Assembly: GCA_003573975.1 (NCBI GenBank)
Contig: AP018533.1
Coordinates: forward strand, 2,542,319 to 2,606,318
Length of the DNA stretch: 64,000 bases
Source: Clostridiales bacterium CCNA10
GTDB lineage: Bacteria > Bacillota > Clostridia > Oscillospirales > Oscillospiraceae
Reading direction: 5' to 3'
Under the pieces are notes generated by a model that saw only the letters and a list, made by a program, of their open reading frames with translations, did no database searches and was not told where the DNA came from. Shown one piece after another: positions 9,520 through 19,077 of this stretch; the stretch's first letter is position 1; each line of letters starts with the position of its first letter. The position numbers and the translations under genes are program-made.

Positions 9520-9977
9520 AGGCCGCTTGTCCATTTCCGGCGCATGAAGTACCGACGCAGCCGCCGGAGCGCCGCATGGATGGACTTCCCAGCCTGGGAT
9601 GGGGTGATACCCTCCATCGCGGCAATGTCCTTCACTTTCATCCCCAGCATATACCGGGCATGGACGCGGCGGGCCTGCGTTGGGGTCAGAGAGGAAATCG
9701 CCTCATAGAGCCGCCGGAGCAGTTCGGCGTATTCGGCCTGCGCCTCCTTTTCCATCAGGCAATCCTCCGGCGATGGCTGCGCCCAGCCGATGGCGGCGTT
9801 CTCAATCCCATCGTCGCAGTCAAGGGAGTAAAACGCCTTGTAGCGGTACATCTTGCGCTCCCTGGCGGCCTCGGCCCGCTTGTCCAGCAGGAACGCTTCA
9901 ACGATTTCATCCGACACCTCCACAAAGGTGTCCTCGGTGCAGAACGGGTAATACTGTTTGAGGTTGATGGTCTGCAT
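9516..9977 (-). CDS. Sigma-70 region-4-like protein, copy 2 of a tandem set
   Basis: 153 residues starting MQTINLKQYYPF, with DTFVEVSDEIVEAFLLDKRA, the YSLDCDDGIENA block, SPEDCLMEKEAQAEYAEL and the HTH LTPTQARRVHARYMLGMKVK...ITPSQAGKSIHAALRRLRRY. The build is the same as copies 1 and 3, so it probably arose by duplication within the element. It begins 10 bases after copy 3 ends and overlaps copy 1 by 4 bases. Confidence 0.75.
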   Translation of the reverse strand: MQTINLKQYYPFCTEDTFVEVSDEIVEAFLLDKRAEAARERKMYRYKAFYSLDCDDGIENAAIGWAQPSPEDCLMEKEAQAEYAELLRRLYEAISSLTPTQARRVHARYMLGMKVKDIAAMEGITPSQAGKSIHAALRRLRRYFMRRKWTSGL

Positions 9978-9987
9978 AGGCCCGCCC

Positions 9988-10440
9988 TCACTCTGCCGGG
10001 AAAAGGCAGTCATAGCAGCGGCGTATATTTCGCAGACCCCGCCGGATTGCAATGCTGACCTTGCTGCTGTGTACGTCCTCCATCCGGGCAATTTTCGGCT
10101 GGCTGATACCGGCGATGTAGTAGGCCCGGACGCGGCGGGCCTGTGTGGGGGTGGCATGGGCCAGGGCCTCCGGCAAGGCGGCCAACAGCCGCAGATGGGC
10201 GGCCCGTTCCTCGCGCTCCAAAAGGATTTCCTCCGGCGATCTGCCGTGTTCCAGCGCATAGTTCTCCGTCCAGCTATATGCGTCCAGGGAATAGTAGGCG
10301 CGGTGGTAGACCTTCCGGCGCTCATAGTTGTTCATCTCGCGCTGGGCCTGCCGCATGACCTCCCAAACCTCATCGCTGACCTCTACAAACTCGTCATGTC
10401 GGTAGTGGGGATAAATCCACCGCAGATTGATTGTTTTCAT
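9988..10440 (-). CDS. Sigma-70 region-4-like protein, copy 3 of a tandem set
   Basis: 150 residues starting MKTINLRWIYPHYRHDEF, then VEVSDEVWEVMRQAQREM, YYSLDAYSWTENYALE, SPEEILLEREERAAH and the HTH ATPTQARRVRAYYIAGISQP...HSSKVSIAIRRGLRNIRRC. TCAGGAGGT lies before the ATG at 10440. Ancestral signature and spacing are shared with copies 1 and 2. Confidence 0.75.
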   Translation of the reverse strand: MKTINLRWIYPHYRHDEFVEVSDEVWEVMRQAQREMNNYERRKVYHRAYYSLDAYSWTENYALEHGRSPEEILLEREERAAHLRLLAALPEALAHATPTQARRVRAYYIAGISQPKIARMEDVHSSKVSIAIRRGLRNIRRCYDCLFPAE

Positions 10441-10543
10441 AGGCTTACCTCCTGAAAATGGGAGAGGCGGGCAGCTTGTCCGCTGTCCGCCTCCCGCTGG
10501 GATAAGGGAAACAATCCCTTTCACTTGGTAGCCCGAAAACAGG

Positions 10544-10957
10544 TCATTCGTTAAGCCTGTTTTCAAAGAAATTTATAAATTTTTTTCTGACTGCCTCCAC
10601 ACTCTGATACACGGCCACTTTGGAGCAGCCGCACAGCGTCCCGATCTCCGCAAGGGTCAGCCCGTCCAGGGCATAGAGCAGGAACCGGCGGCGCTGGGCC
10701 TCGGTGCAGGTGTCCAGGACGGCCATCAGCTCACCCAGCGTTTCCATGCGGCAAAGGTATTCCTCCGGCGTTTCGCCGTAGATACCCACGCCCTCGGTGG
10801 CAACTATGTATTCGTCAAGCTCCCGGCCATCCCAGTGCCGCCGCTGTTCATGGGACAGGTTCTCGGCTTTGTGGTCGGCCCGGTCAAGAAATTCATAGAC
10901 TTCCAGCGTGACCTCCACGGCCACAGCTTGTCCATTGTAATTGATGGTGACTTCCAT
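10544..10957 (-). CDS. Sigma-70 region-4-like protein, divergent copy 4
   Basis: 137 residues starting MEVTINYNGQAVAVEVTLEV. It has the general layout of copies 1-3: an N-terminal VEVTLEVYEFLDRAD stretch, a central TPEEYLCRMETLGELM segment and a C-terminal HTH (CTEAQRRRFLLYALDGLTLA, EIGTLCGCSKVAVYQSVEAV). It lacks the INLKxYYP opening of the others. GGAGGAAAGG precedes the ATG. It is the first of the four genes in transcription order and is followed by a 103-base gap before copy 3. Confidence 0.7.
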   Translation of the reverse strand: MEVTINYNGQAVAVEVTLEVYEFLDRADHKAENLSHEQRRHWDGRELDEYIVATEGVGIYGETPEEYLCRMETLGELMAVLDTCTEAQRRRFLLYALDGLTLAEIGTLCGCSKVAVYQSVEAVRKKFINFFENRLNE

Positions 10958-11446
10958 CGGCCTTTCCTCCGTTCAGATTTTTGCGGGAAAATCTGAACAG
11001 GGCGGCGGGGAACGACACCGGGGGCAAGGTTCGGGCCATGTTGGCCCGATGCTCCGGCCCCATAGGTATGAAAAAACGCCCGGACAGCATGAAGCTATTC
11101 GAGCGTAAAAAATACGGTATTCAGTTACATTGTGACAATTTTCGCACTGGCTGCCAGACGGGGCCTGTCCGGTGGCCGGGCTTTTTTTGACGATAGTGCA
11201 AATATCGTCTGAATTTGTCGGCGGTCAGTGTGCTTCATGGCGGCTCCCTCCTAAAGCCGCCGTTCTTGTTAGTATTAGAACCTCATTCCTATGAGAGAAT
11301 AGAAATCGGCGGCCTTGAATGTCTTTCAAAACCGCCGCCGGATAAAAATGTAAATTGAGCGCACAAAAGCAGCCTGCCCGGTTACGGTTTTTTTCTTTCC
11401 CTGTTTACGGGGCAGGAGCGTTTGTGAGTTATATTTATTCTATTGT
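10958..11446. other. Long intergenic stretch between the ABC-F gene and the sigma-like set
   Basis: No long gene is supported. It holds one short candidate frame (11125-11238), a hairpin made of GGCGGCGG/CCGCCG words around 11312-11343, and the 3' end of the ABC-F transcript. The promoter for the sigma-like genes should be near its left edge but I cannot point to one. Confidence 0.5.
11125..11238 (-). CDS. Possible 37-residue small protein or leader peptide
   Basis: The frame starts MKHTDRRQIQTIFALSSKKA and has a good AGGAGGGAG ribosome binding site 6-8 bases before the ATG at 11238. It is basic and Arg/Pro-rich. It lies upstream of the four sigma-like genes and could be a leader or a true small protein; the only support is the RBS and position. 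Confidence 0.35.
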   Translation of the reverse strand: MKHTDRRQIQTIFALSSKKARPPDRPRLAASAKIVTM

Positions 11447-12979
11447 TTATTTTTTCTCGATATTGATAATCCGCTGAGTCCAATCCCGGTAAAAGGCCTC
11501 CTCATGCGATACGAGCAATACCGTTCCCGCAAAAGTTGAAAGGGCTGTTTTCAAAGCCTCTTTTGCCTGTACATCTAAATGGTTTGTAGGTTCATCCATA
11601 ATTAAGAAATTGCAGGGAGTCAGAGTAAGCAGACACATTTTTACCTTTGCCTGCTCTCCACCGCTTAATGTTCCTATGGCCTGCATAGCGTGTTTACTGG
11701 AAATCCCACATCGTGCCAAATGTTTGCGGACATCTTTTGTCACCATATTGGGATAAGCATTGGCAACAATTTGAATGGGCGTCAATTCAGGTTCTTGCCA
11801 CTCTAAATCCTGTTCAAAATATCCGATAGTAACCTGATCGGAAAATTTGAAATGGCCCTGCATAGATGGAATTTCCCCAATCAGGGTTTTTAACAGTGTC
11901 GATTTTCCAATCCCATTAAATCCAGTAATAACAACTTTTTGTCCTCCCTTAATGCTAAATTCAACGTTTGATAAAACGGGGTAATGGTAGCCAACTGCCA
12001 GATGTTTCACCAACAAGTGTTCTGTATTGGTTAATGGAAGTACGGGAAAATGGAAGTACGGAATAATTTCCTTTTGGTCTAAGGCTTCCATCTTTTCCAT
12101 CCGGTCAAGCTGCTTTTGTCGTCCCCTCGCCATTTTTGCTTTTCTTCCCGCTATGTTCTTCCGTATAAATTCCTCCGTCTTTTTAATTTCCTTTTGCTGG
12201 GCCGCATATTGTCTTACATAATCTTCCCGCAGCAAAGTTTTCTTTCGCAAAAATTCGGAATACGTGCCATAGTATTTCGTGATAGTATCGTTATCAATAT
12301 CACAAATGCGGTTCGCTATCTTATCCAGAAAGTCATAATCATGGGAAACTACTAAAAAAGCATTTTCCAAAGCAGATAAATATTCTGCCAGCCATGTCAC
12401 ATGGTCTTTATCAAGGAAATTGGTCGGCTCATCCAGCAACAAAACATCCGGTTTTTCCAGCAGCAACTTCGCTAAAATTACTTTGGCTCGTTGTCCGCCA
12501 CTCATTTCTGCAATCGAACGGTCAAGGCCAATAGCCAGAAGTCCTAACCCATTGGCGACACGCTCAATGGCTGTATCTATCGAGTAAAAATCGTGGGCTT
12601 CAAGCTGCTCCTGATAATGGGCGGCCAGTTCAAGGCTTTTCATATCGCCGTCAGCAGCTTTTTCATAGAGCTCCATTGCCTGTGCTTCCATATCAAATAG
12701 CTTTGAGAAAGCAGATTTAAGAAATTCCTTCATCGTTAGGGAATGGTCAATTTCCGCATATTGGTCTAAATAACCAACCGTAGTATTTGGTTGCCAGACG
12801 ATACGCCCGCTGTCTGGAATGATCTGCTCCGTACAGATTTTGATTAAAGTGCTTTTGCCGGTTCCGTTCTGTCCGACAATACCAATATGTTCCCCCTTGT
12901 TGAGTGTAAAGCCTGCATTTTTGTATAGCACATTCTCTCCAAAAGAGTGTGTCAGTCCGTCAATTTCTAATAAGCTCAT
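11447..12979 (-). CDS. ABC-F ribosomal protection-type ATPase
   Basis: 510 residues with two ABC domains and no membrane segments: Walker A GQNGTGKST and GFNGIGKST, signatures MSGGQRAKV and LSGGEQAKV, Walker B VLLLDEPTNFLD and FLIMDEPTNHLD, and a charged inter-domain linker (about residues 245-305: KKTEEFIRKNIAGRKAKMAR). ABC-F proteins of this layout displace ribosome-targeting antibiotics from the exit tunnel or peptidyl-transferase centre; the drug spectrum cannot be read from sequence. The start at 12979 (MSLLEIDGLTHSF) follows AGGAAAGG. It is preceded by a leader with two terminator hairpins and a 31-codon leader frame, so drug-induced attenuation is likely. Base composition is clearly lower in GC than neighbouring genes of element A, which suggests a separate origin. 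Confidence 0.9.
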   Translation of the reverse strand: MSLLEIDGLTHSFGENVLYKNAGFTLNKGEHIGIVGQNGTGKSTLIKICTEQIIPDSGRIVWQPNTTVGYLDQYAEIDHSLTMKEFLKSAFSKLFDMEAQAMELYEKAADGDMKSLELAAHYQEQLEAHDFYSIDTAIERVANGLGLLAIGLDRSIAEMSGGQRAKVILAKLLLEKPDVLLLDEPTNFLDKDHVTWLAEYLSALENAFLVVSHDYDFLDKIANRICDIDNDTITKYYGTYSEFLRKKTLLREDYVRQYAAQQKEIKKTEEFIRKNIAGRKAKMARGRQKQLDRMEKMEALDQKEIIPYFHFPVLPLTNTEHLLVKHLAVGYHYPVLSNVEFSIKGGQKVVITGFNGIGKSTLLKTLIGEIPSMQGHFKFSDQVTIGYFEQDLEWQEPELTPIQIVANAYPNMVTKDVRKHLARCGISSKHAMQAIGTLSGGEQAKVKMCLLTLTPCNFLIMDEPTNHLDVQAKEALKTALSTFAGTVLLVSHEEAFYRDWTQRIINIEKK

Positions 12980-13010
12980 GTTTATCAAACCTTTCCTGTA
13001 TATTCTGGGC

Positions 13011-13115
13011 AAAAGAAAAAGGCAGAAAGCAAAGATACATAAGTGTATCTGCCTTCTGCCTCTGGCATAGTAGCTCAAAAACAAAAGGCCATGGACAAAA
13101 CATTGTCCATAGCCT
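13011..13115 (-). promoter_or_regulatory. Tandem attenuator hairpins in the ABC-F leader
   Basis: On the minus strand, a hairpin AGGCTATGGACAAT/ATTGTCC-ATGGCCT-type (13086-13115) runs into TTTTGTTTTTG, and a second hairpin GGCAGAAGGC.../GCTTTCTGCC (13021-13060) with an inner AGATACA/TGTATCT stem runs into TTTTTCTTTT just before the RBS. Both have terminator form inside one leader, as in attenuated resistance genes. Confidence 0.7.
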
Positions 13116-13206
13116 CATACACATTATAACTGCATGGGAAGCCGCTTCCTAAAAATGGGTATAAAATCCCCTTTGATGGCTTCCCGATGAAATCTAAATG
13201 CGTCGT

Positions 13207-13302
13207 TTATACGCTATACTCTGCACAATGTTTCATCGGTATGGATTGTACAGAGTTGATTTTCTTTTTACGCTGATCGGTCAAATGAAAATTCATAGTC
13301 AT
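13207..13302 (-). CDS. Leader peptide of the ABC-F gene
   Basis: A 31-codon frame starting MTMNFHLTDQRKKKINSVQS and ending AEYSV-stop, with AAGGAGATAAAGG placed correctly before the ATG. It lies about 90 bases upstream of the first attenuator hairpin. In family terms, ribosome stalling on such a peptide by the drug opens the downstream terminators. I infer that role from position; the peptide itself is seen. Confidence 0.6.
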   Translation of the reverse strand: MTMNFHLTDQRKKKINSVQSIPMKHCAEYSV

Positions 13303-13421
13303 GCCTTTATCTCCTTTTGAGAGGTACAACTCTCGATTCTAATAATACTATGAGGGGTTCAATTTGTCAATCGTTGCCTCAAGAAGTACAGATAATAAGT
13401 AAAAAACTTCTGCTGTTTCAT

Positions 13422-13775
13422 CTATGTCCAAATTAGTTCGCTAAAAATAACTTCCTCCACCTGTGCTTTCAGCGTATTCATCAGCCCCACCCAGCGCATG
13501 GGGTCACGGGCTTTCAGTTCCTCGGTGACGCCTGCCGCCTCCATCATGCGGGGCAGCATGGCGTCCATCCGTTCACGCGCCGCCCGGTCAATCTCCAACA
13601 GGTGCGGGTTCAGCTTTTCACTCAAAATCAAGCTGCTGTAAAGGCCGGGCCGGTGTTCCTTCAGGTAGCGTTGCCGCATACGGCCATACTTGCCGATGGG
13701 GGCCTCCGGCTGCTCGGAAAGTTTCAGGTCGGGGATGTAGTAATCTCCGCAGCGGGTGTAAGTCAATTCGTTCAT
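13422..13775 (-). CDS. TnpV-like transposon-encoded protein of element A
   Basis: 117 residues starting [20 protein letters not shown], with PIGKYGRMRQRYLKEH and VTEELKARDPMRWVGLMNTL. It is a diverged homologue of the protein at 2929-3312. The start at 13775 is taken because AAAGGAG lies 7 bases upstream; the ATG at 13781 is too close. It follows the serine recombinase by 26 bases and may be co-transcribed with it. Role unknown. Confidence 0.8.
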   Translation of the reverse strand: MNELTYTRCGDYYIPDLKLSEQPEAPIGKYGRMRQRYLKEHRPGLYSSLILSEKLNPHLLEIDRAARERMDAMLPRMMEAAGVTEELKARDPMRWVGLMNTLKAQVEEVIFSELIWT

Positions 13776-13801
13776 GTTCATTCTCCTTTGCACTGTGATG
13801 G

Positions 13802-15768
<1,967 letters not shown>

Positions 15769-15774
15769 ACATCT

Positions 15775-16213
15775 CCCGCCGCCAATTTATATTTTCGGTA
15801 CTGCTTCACCGCGAAATGGTCGGGGTCGCGTTCTTCCAAGTCGGCAAACAGCAAATCGACGGGGCTTTGATATTCCTCGTCGTCCTCGCGGGCTTCGCTG
15901 GCGTTGATAAGTTCCAACAGGGTAATAAAGTTCATTTCCTCGGCGGGGGCTTCGTACCAGATGTAGCCCACCAACGCGCAATACAAAAGCCGTTCTGCCT
16001 TTACCCAAAAATCCTCCGCGCTTTTTTCTCCCTCACCTTTGGTATTCGCTATCAACGTATTTACCAGCTTCAAAATATCTTTCTCGCTGCGGATATACAC
16101 AAAGGGGTTGTAGTGCATAGATTTTTTGAAGTTAATCGTATTCAGTACCTTAATGCGGTAGCCCGCCCGTTGCAGCAGCTTCCCGCACTCAATCAAAACC
16201 GTACCTTTCGGGT
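15775..16213 (-). pseudogene. virD4: virD4/TraG coupling protein, middle fragment (piece 2 of 3)
   Basis: From 16213 the frame reads PKGTVLIECGKLLQRAGYRI, then NTINFKKSMHYNPFVYIRSE, LIANTKGEGEKSAEDFWVKA, ERLLYCALVGYIWYEAP and QYRKYKLAAG. This is the stretch just after the Walker A motif in CD1115-type VirD4 proteins. The fragment is bounded by element B (16213) and element A (15775), where the frame runs into element sequence and ends DVCSK-stop. It has no ribosome binding site of its own. No internal stop or frameshift is present, so the interruption looks recent. Confidence 0.92.
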
Positions 16214-16249
16214 TTTGTCAATAAGGATAGAGAAAAAAGTAGATTATTT

Positions 16250-16516
16250 TTATGAGGTTACAACATCGGATTGAATAAGGCGCAGTACCTTGTCGGTAAA
16301 GGTTTCCCGGCTGGTCTGGCTGAAATGGAAATAAATATCAAAGGTCGTACCGCCAACGGTCTTTACCATATCGGGTGGCGGTACGTCCGGGGCGGGTGAA
16401 GCGTTGCCGCCCGCCATCACGGGCAGGGGGATGGCCTTGCCCTCTCTGCTGGTGCTGTCGCTCCCCTCCGGGGCGGGGATGGTGCTGGTGATCGTCATGC
16501 TGGGGTCGTAGGTCAT
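16250..16516 (-). CDS. TnpW-like transposon-encoded protein of element B
   Basis: 88 residues. The Pro/Ser-rich N-terminal half (MTYDPSMTITSTIPAPEG) is low complexity; the C-terminal half GGTTFDIYFHFSQTSRETF plus a short helix is the TnpW-like part, comparable with the element A copy at 4515-4706. The start at 16516 has GAAAGGAG upstream. It is the last gene before the virD4 junction, the same place as in element A. Confidence 0.7.
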   Translation of the reverse strand: MTYDPSMTITSTIPAPEGSDSTSREGKAIPLPVMAGGNASPAPDVPPPDMVKTVGGTTFDIYFHFSQTSRETFTDKVLRLIQSDVVTS

Positions 16517-16600
16517 AGGCTCTCCTTTCATCATTCATCAAAGTTAATCCACGTGAGCGCCATTTTGCCGCCCACGTTGGAGTGGGGGAAGGGGAATGTA

Positions 16601-17020
16601 TTAGTCCCCCTTTGAGGACTGTCCACAAGCCCCCTGATTGCAAGGCTTTTCAGCCTCTAAATGTCCACGCCTGCGGCGTTCCCGTTCGCTGGCAGCTTTC
16701 TTTCTCCGGCGCACATTGGCGGCGCACTCGTCACAGTATTTGCCCCGATTGGAGCGCGGCACGAACATCGCCCCGCACTCGGCACAGGGCCGCGCCTGTC
16801 CTCGGTGGAGCAAGGCGGCACACAACCCCTTGTCTGTTGGCAGGACGGCGGCGCGGAACCATTTACAGACCAGGGAATAGGTGATACTCTGGACGCAGAC
16901 ACAAGGCTCCCAGCCGTCATCAAGAGCAAGACAGTTGCCGCCGTCATAATTGCAGCAGTCATGCACCAGCCGCCGGACGGCTCGGTACTGCTGGTAGGTC
17001 AGTCGGGGAATGCCGTTCAC
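16601..17020 (-). CDS. Cysteine-rich VLP-domain protein of element B
   Basis: 139 residues: HDCCNYDGGNCLALDDG, CVCVQSITYSLVCKWF, RAAVLP, and a zinc-ribbon-like CAECGAMF...YCDEC, then a basic Arg-rich tail. It is homologous to the element A protein at 6458-6856 along its length. Its ATG overlaps the relaxase stop by 4 bases, so the two are coupled and probably act in the same process. Function unknown. Confidence 0.8.
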   Translation of the reverse strand: MNGIPRLTYQQYRAVRRLVHDCCNYDGGNCLALDDGWEPCVCVQSITYSLVCKWFRAAVLPTDKGLCAALLHRGQARPCAECGAMFVPRSNRGKYCDECAANVRRRKKAASERERRRRGHLEAEKPCNQGACGQSSKGD

Positions 17021-18483
17021 CGCTCCACCTCCCGGCGTTTCTGCTGGGTCTGCTCCTGCTGGTGTATGGCAGCATCGGCGTTCCGCTTCACCTGTTGAAG
17101 CCGCCGCAAATCGTCTTGGATAGGCTTGTACTGCTCATACTCGGCTGTGTACTCCTGGTGAAGCCTCGCCTGTTCCTGTTCCCACGCATGAACGGGGATT
17201 TTACCAGCAGGGGAACGGTGCTTGTCCAGCTTCCGGCGGGCCATGTGGAACGTCCTCAACTCGTTCTCATGCTCCCTCTCGAATTTTTCCCGCTTGCCCT
17301 TCCACTTGATACCCTGCAACTCGTCATAGACGGGCTTGGTGTCTCGGTAGAGGTCAACAAGGCGAAGCAGTTCCTTCAATTCGTTCAGACGGTCACGCTT
17401 CGCTTTCATGGATGTGTTGATGGCCTCCGTTCGTTCACTCTGGGCGGCGATATGGGTCTCTAAATCTTCCAGCGTAGCGATGCCCCTCTCGGTCAGAAAA
17501 TTGATGGCCTCGGCAAAACCTTTAAGATTTCCAATCCTGGCGTTGCGGCTCCATGCTCCGGCGTTCCGGCCCTCATAGTAGTCGGTCAGCAGGGCGGCAA
17601 GGGTCGGGGCCTGGGGCTTGCTCAATTCTTCTTTTATGGCCTTAATCCAATCCGTCAGGCCGGCGATTTTCTTCCGAATATCCCGCAGAATGTTGTTGGC
17701 CTTTTTTATCCAGCGGTTCAGATCGCCCTTGTCGGTGGGGATGCCCTTGGCCTCCATCTGGCGGACGGCCACGCCCTCATGGACGGTGGGCAGCAGGTCA
17801 AGGCCCTGACGCTCATAGGAGCGGTGGTCGATGCGGCAGGTCAGCCCCTTTTCCTCAAACTTGGCGTTCACCATAGCGGCCCACGCCTCCCGCCAATGTT
17901 CCAGTGTTTCCGGGCTTCCCCAGTCGGTAGTGGGAACAGCGTCAAAGAGGGGCTTGCCGTCCTCTCCCATAATGCGGTTCCCGTCCTCGTCCAGACGGTA
18001 GCGGCGGCGCTGCTTGCACCCCCATTTGCCGTCTGGCTCAATGGGCCGGATGGGGCAGAGAACATGAAAGTGCGGGTTAGGAATACCGCCGTCCTCCTTG
18101 TCCGGCTGGTGGATGGCAAAGTCGGCAATCATGCCCCGGCCCACAAGCTGCTCCGAAACAAATTGCCTTGCAAGAGCGATGTTTTCCTCCAATGAAAACT
18201 CGTTCTGCAAGGCAATGTCAAAGCTATATGCAAGCTGGGCTTTCTTGCCGCGCTCGGCCTTCTCCACGGCGTTCCAGAGGGTGGCGCGGTCTTGGTACTG
18301 GTTGGGGGCCTGGGGCGGCAGGAGAATGTCTGTGCAGACCACGCCGCCCTTGTGGGTGTAGTCGCTGACCTCGCCATAGTATTCGCTATACAATTTCTCC
18401 CCGGCTCGGTAGGCGGCGGACGTGACAACAGACTGTCCCGCGCTCCGTTTGACCTGGGTAACGTGGAGATGGAACAGGGCCAA
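17017..18483 (-). CDS. mobA: MobQ-family (MobA/MobL) relaxase of element B
   Basis: 488 residues. N-terminal domain: LFHLHVTQVKRSAGQSVV, AAYRAGEKLYSEYYGE, DYTHKGGVVCTDI and the HUH motif IPNPHFHVLCPIRPI; the rest is a long coiled coil. It should cut the oriT at 19026-19061. The start is TTG at 18483, immediately after the DUF3847 stop, so translation is coupled. The sequence is only distantly similar to the element A relaxase, so the two elements are not recent copies. Confidence 0.92.
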   Translation of the reverse strand: MALFHLHVTQVKRSAGQSVVTSAAYRAGEKLYSEYYGEVSDYTHKGGVVCTDILLPPQAPNQYQDRATLWNAVEKAERGKKAQLAYSFDIALQNEFSLEENIALARQFVSEQLVGRGMIADFAIHQPDKEDGGIPNPHFHVLCPIRPIEPDGKWGCKQRRRYRLDEDGNRIMGEDGKPLFDAVPTTDWGSPETLEHWREAWAAMVNAKFEEKGLTCRIDHRSYERQGLDLLPTVHEGVAVRQMEAKGIPTDKGDLNRWIKKANNILRDIRKKIAGLTDWIKAIKEELSKPQAPTLAALLTDYYEGRNAGAWSRNARIGNLKGFAEAINFLTERGIATLEDLETHIAAQSERTEAINTSMKAKRDRLNELKELLRLVDLYRDTKPVYDELQGIKWKGKREKFEREHENELRTFHMARRKLDKHRSPAGKIPVHAWEQEQARLHQEYTAEYEQYKPIQDDLRRLQQVKRNADAAIHQQEQTQQKRREVER

Positions 18484-18777
18484 TTATCCGCTTTCCTGCT
18501 GGTCAGTGGCTTGGCTCACCAGGGCGGCAACTTCCGGCAGGGAAAAGACCTTTTCCATCAAAAGAAAAAAGGCCCTTTCGCTCATGCCGCGCACCTCCGG
18601 GGCGATACTCTCCACCGCTCCGCCACGGGTGATAAGTCGGTGGTTTCGCTTCTTCCTTTCGCCTTGGGTGTAGTAGCGGATGCGGTTCTCATACCGCTGG
18701 CCTCTGTGCTGGTACTGCTCCAACTTAGCGGTGGCCTCAGCATACTCTTTCTCTAATTCTTCGCGTGACTTGTCCAT
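18484..18777 (-). CDS. DUF3847-like mobilization-associated protein of element B
   Basis: 97 residues starting MDKSREELEKEYAEATAKLE, a coiled-coil N-terminus followed by ERKKRNHRLITRGGAVESI and a helical C-terminus. It matches the element A protein at 8744-9040 in layout. GGAGG precedes the ATG at 18777. It is immediately followed by the TTG of the relaxase. In element B it sits between oriT and relaxase; in element A it sits on the other side of oriT. Confidence 0.75.
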   Translation of the reverse strand: MDKSREELEKEYAEATAKLEQYQHRGQRYENRIRYYTQGERKKRNHRLITRGGAVESIAPEVRGMSERAFFLLMEKVFSLPEVAALVSQATDQQESG

Positions 18778-19025
18778 CGTGTTTGACCTCCTTCTTGGCA
18801 AAACAAAAGACCGTCTACCTGCTGTGTCGGGTAAACGGTCAAGGGTAACGGTATTCGGTTTTAGCCTCGCTGGAAAGGTGCAGACGCAGAGCGGATGTAC
18901 CTTTCCAGCGAGGGCGCAGGGATAGCCGCAAAGCGGCGCAAGGGGCGCAGCCCCTTGTACGGAGCGGAGCGACGCAAACGGCCCGGACTTTCGGAAGTCC
19001 GGGCCGTAGCCTCGCAGAGCGCACG

Positions 19026-19061
19026 ATACATGGTCGCAGACCATGTATAGAAGTGCGCCCT
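19026..19061 (+). other. oriT: Origin of transfer of element B (IncQ/R1162-like nick region)
   Basis: The inverted repeat ATACATGGT/ACCATGTAT (19026-19048) is followed by AAGTGCGCCCT at 19051-19061, the conserved nick-region core of MobQ systems. CGCACGA-type sequence precedes the repeat, as in element A. It lies between the tet gene stop and the DUF3847 gene. Confidence 0.85.
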
Positions 19062-19077
19062 TTGTTCCAAAGGGATT

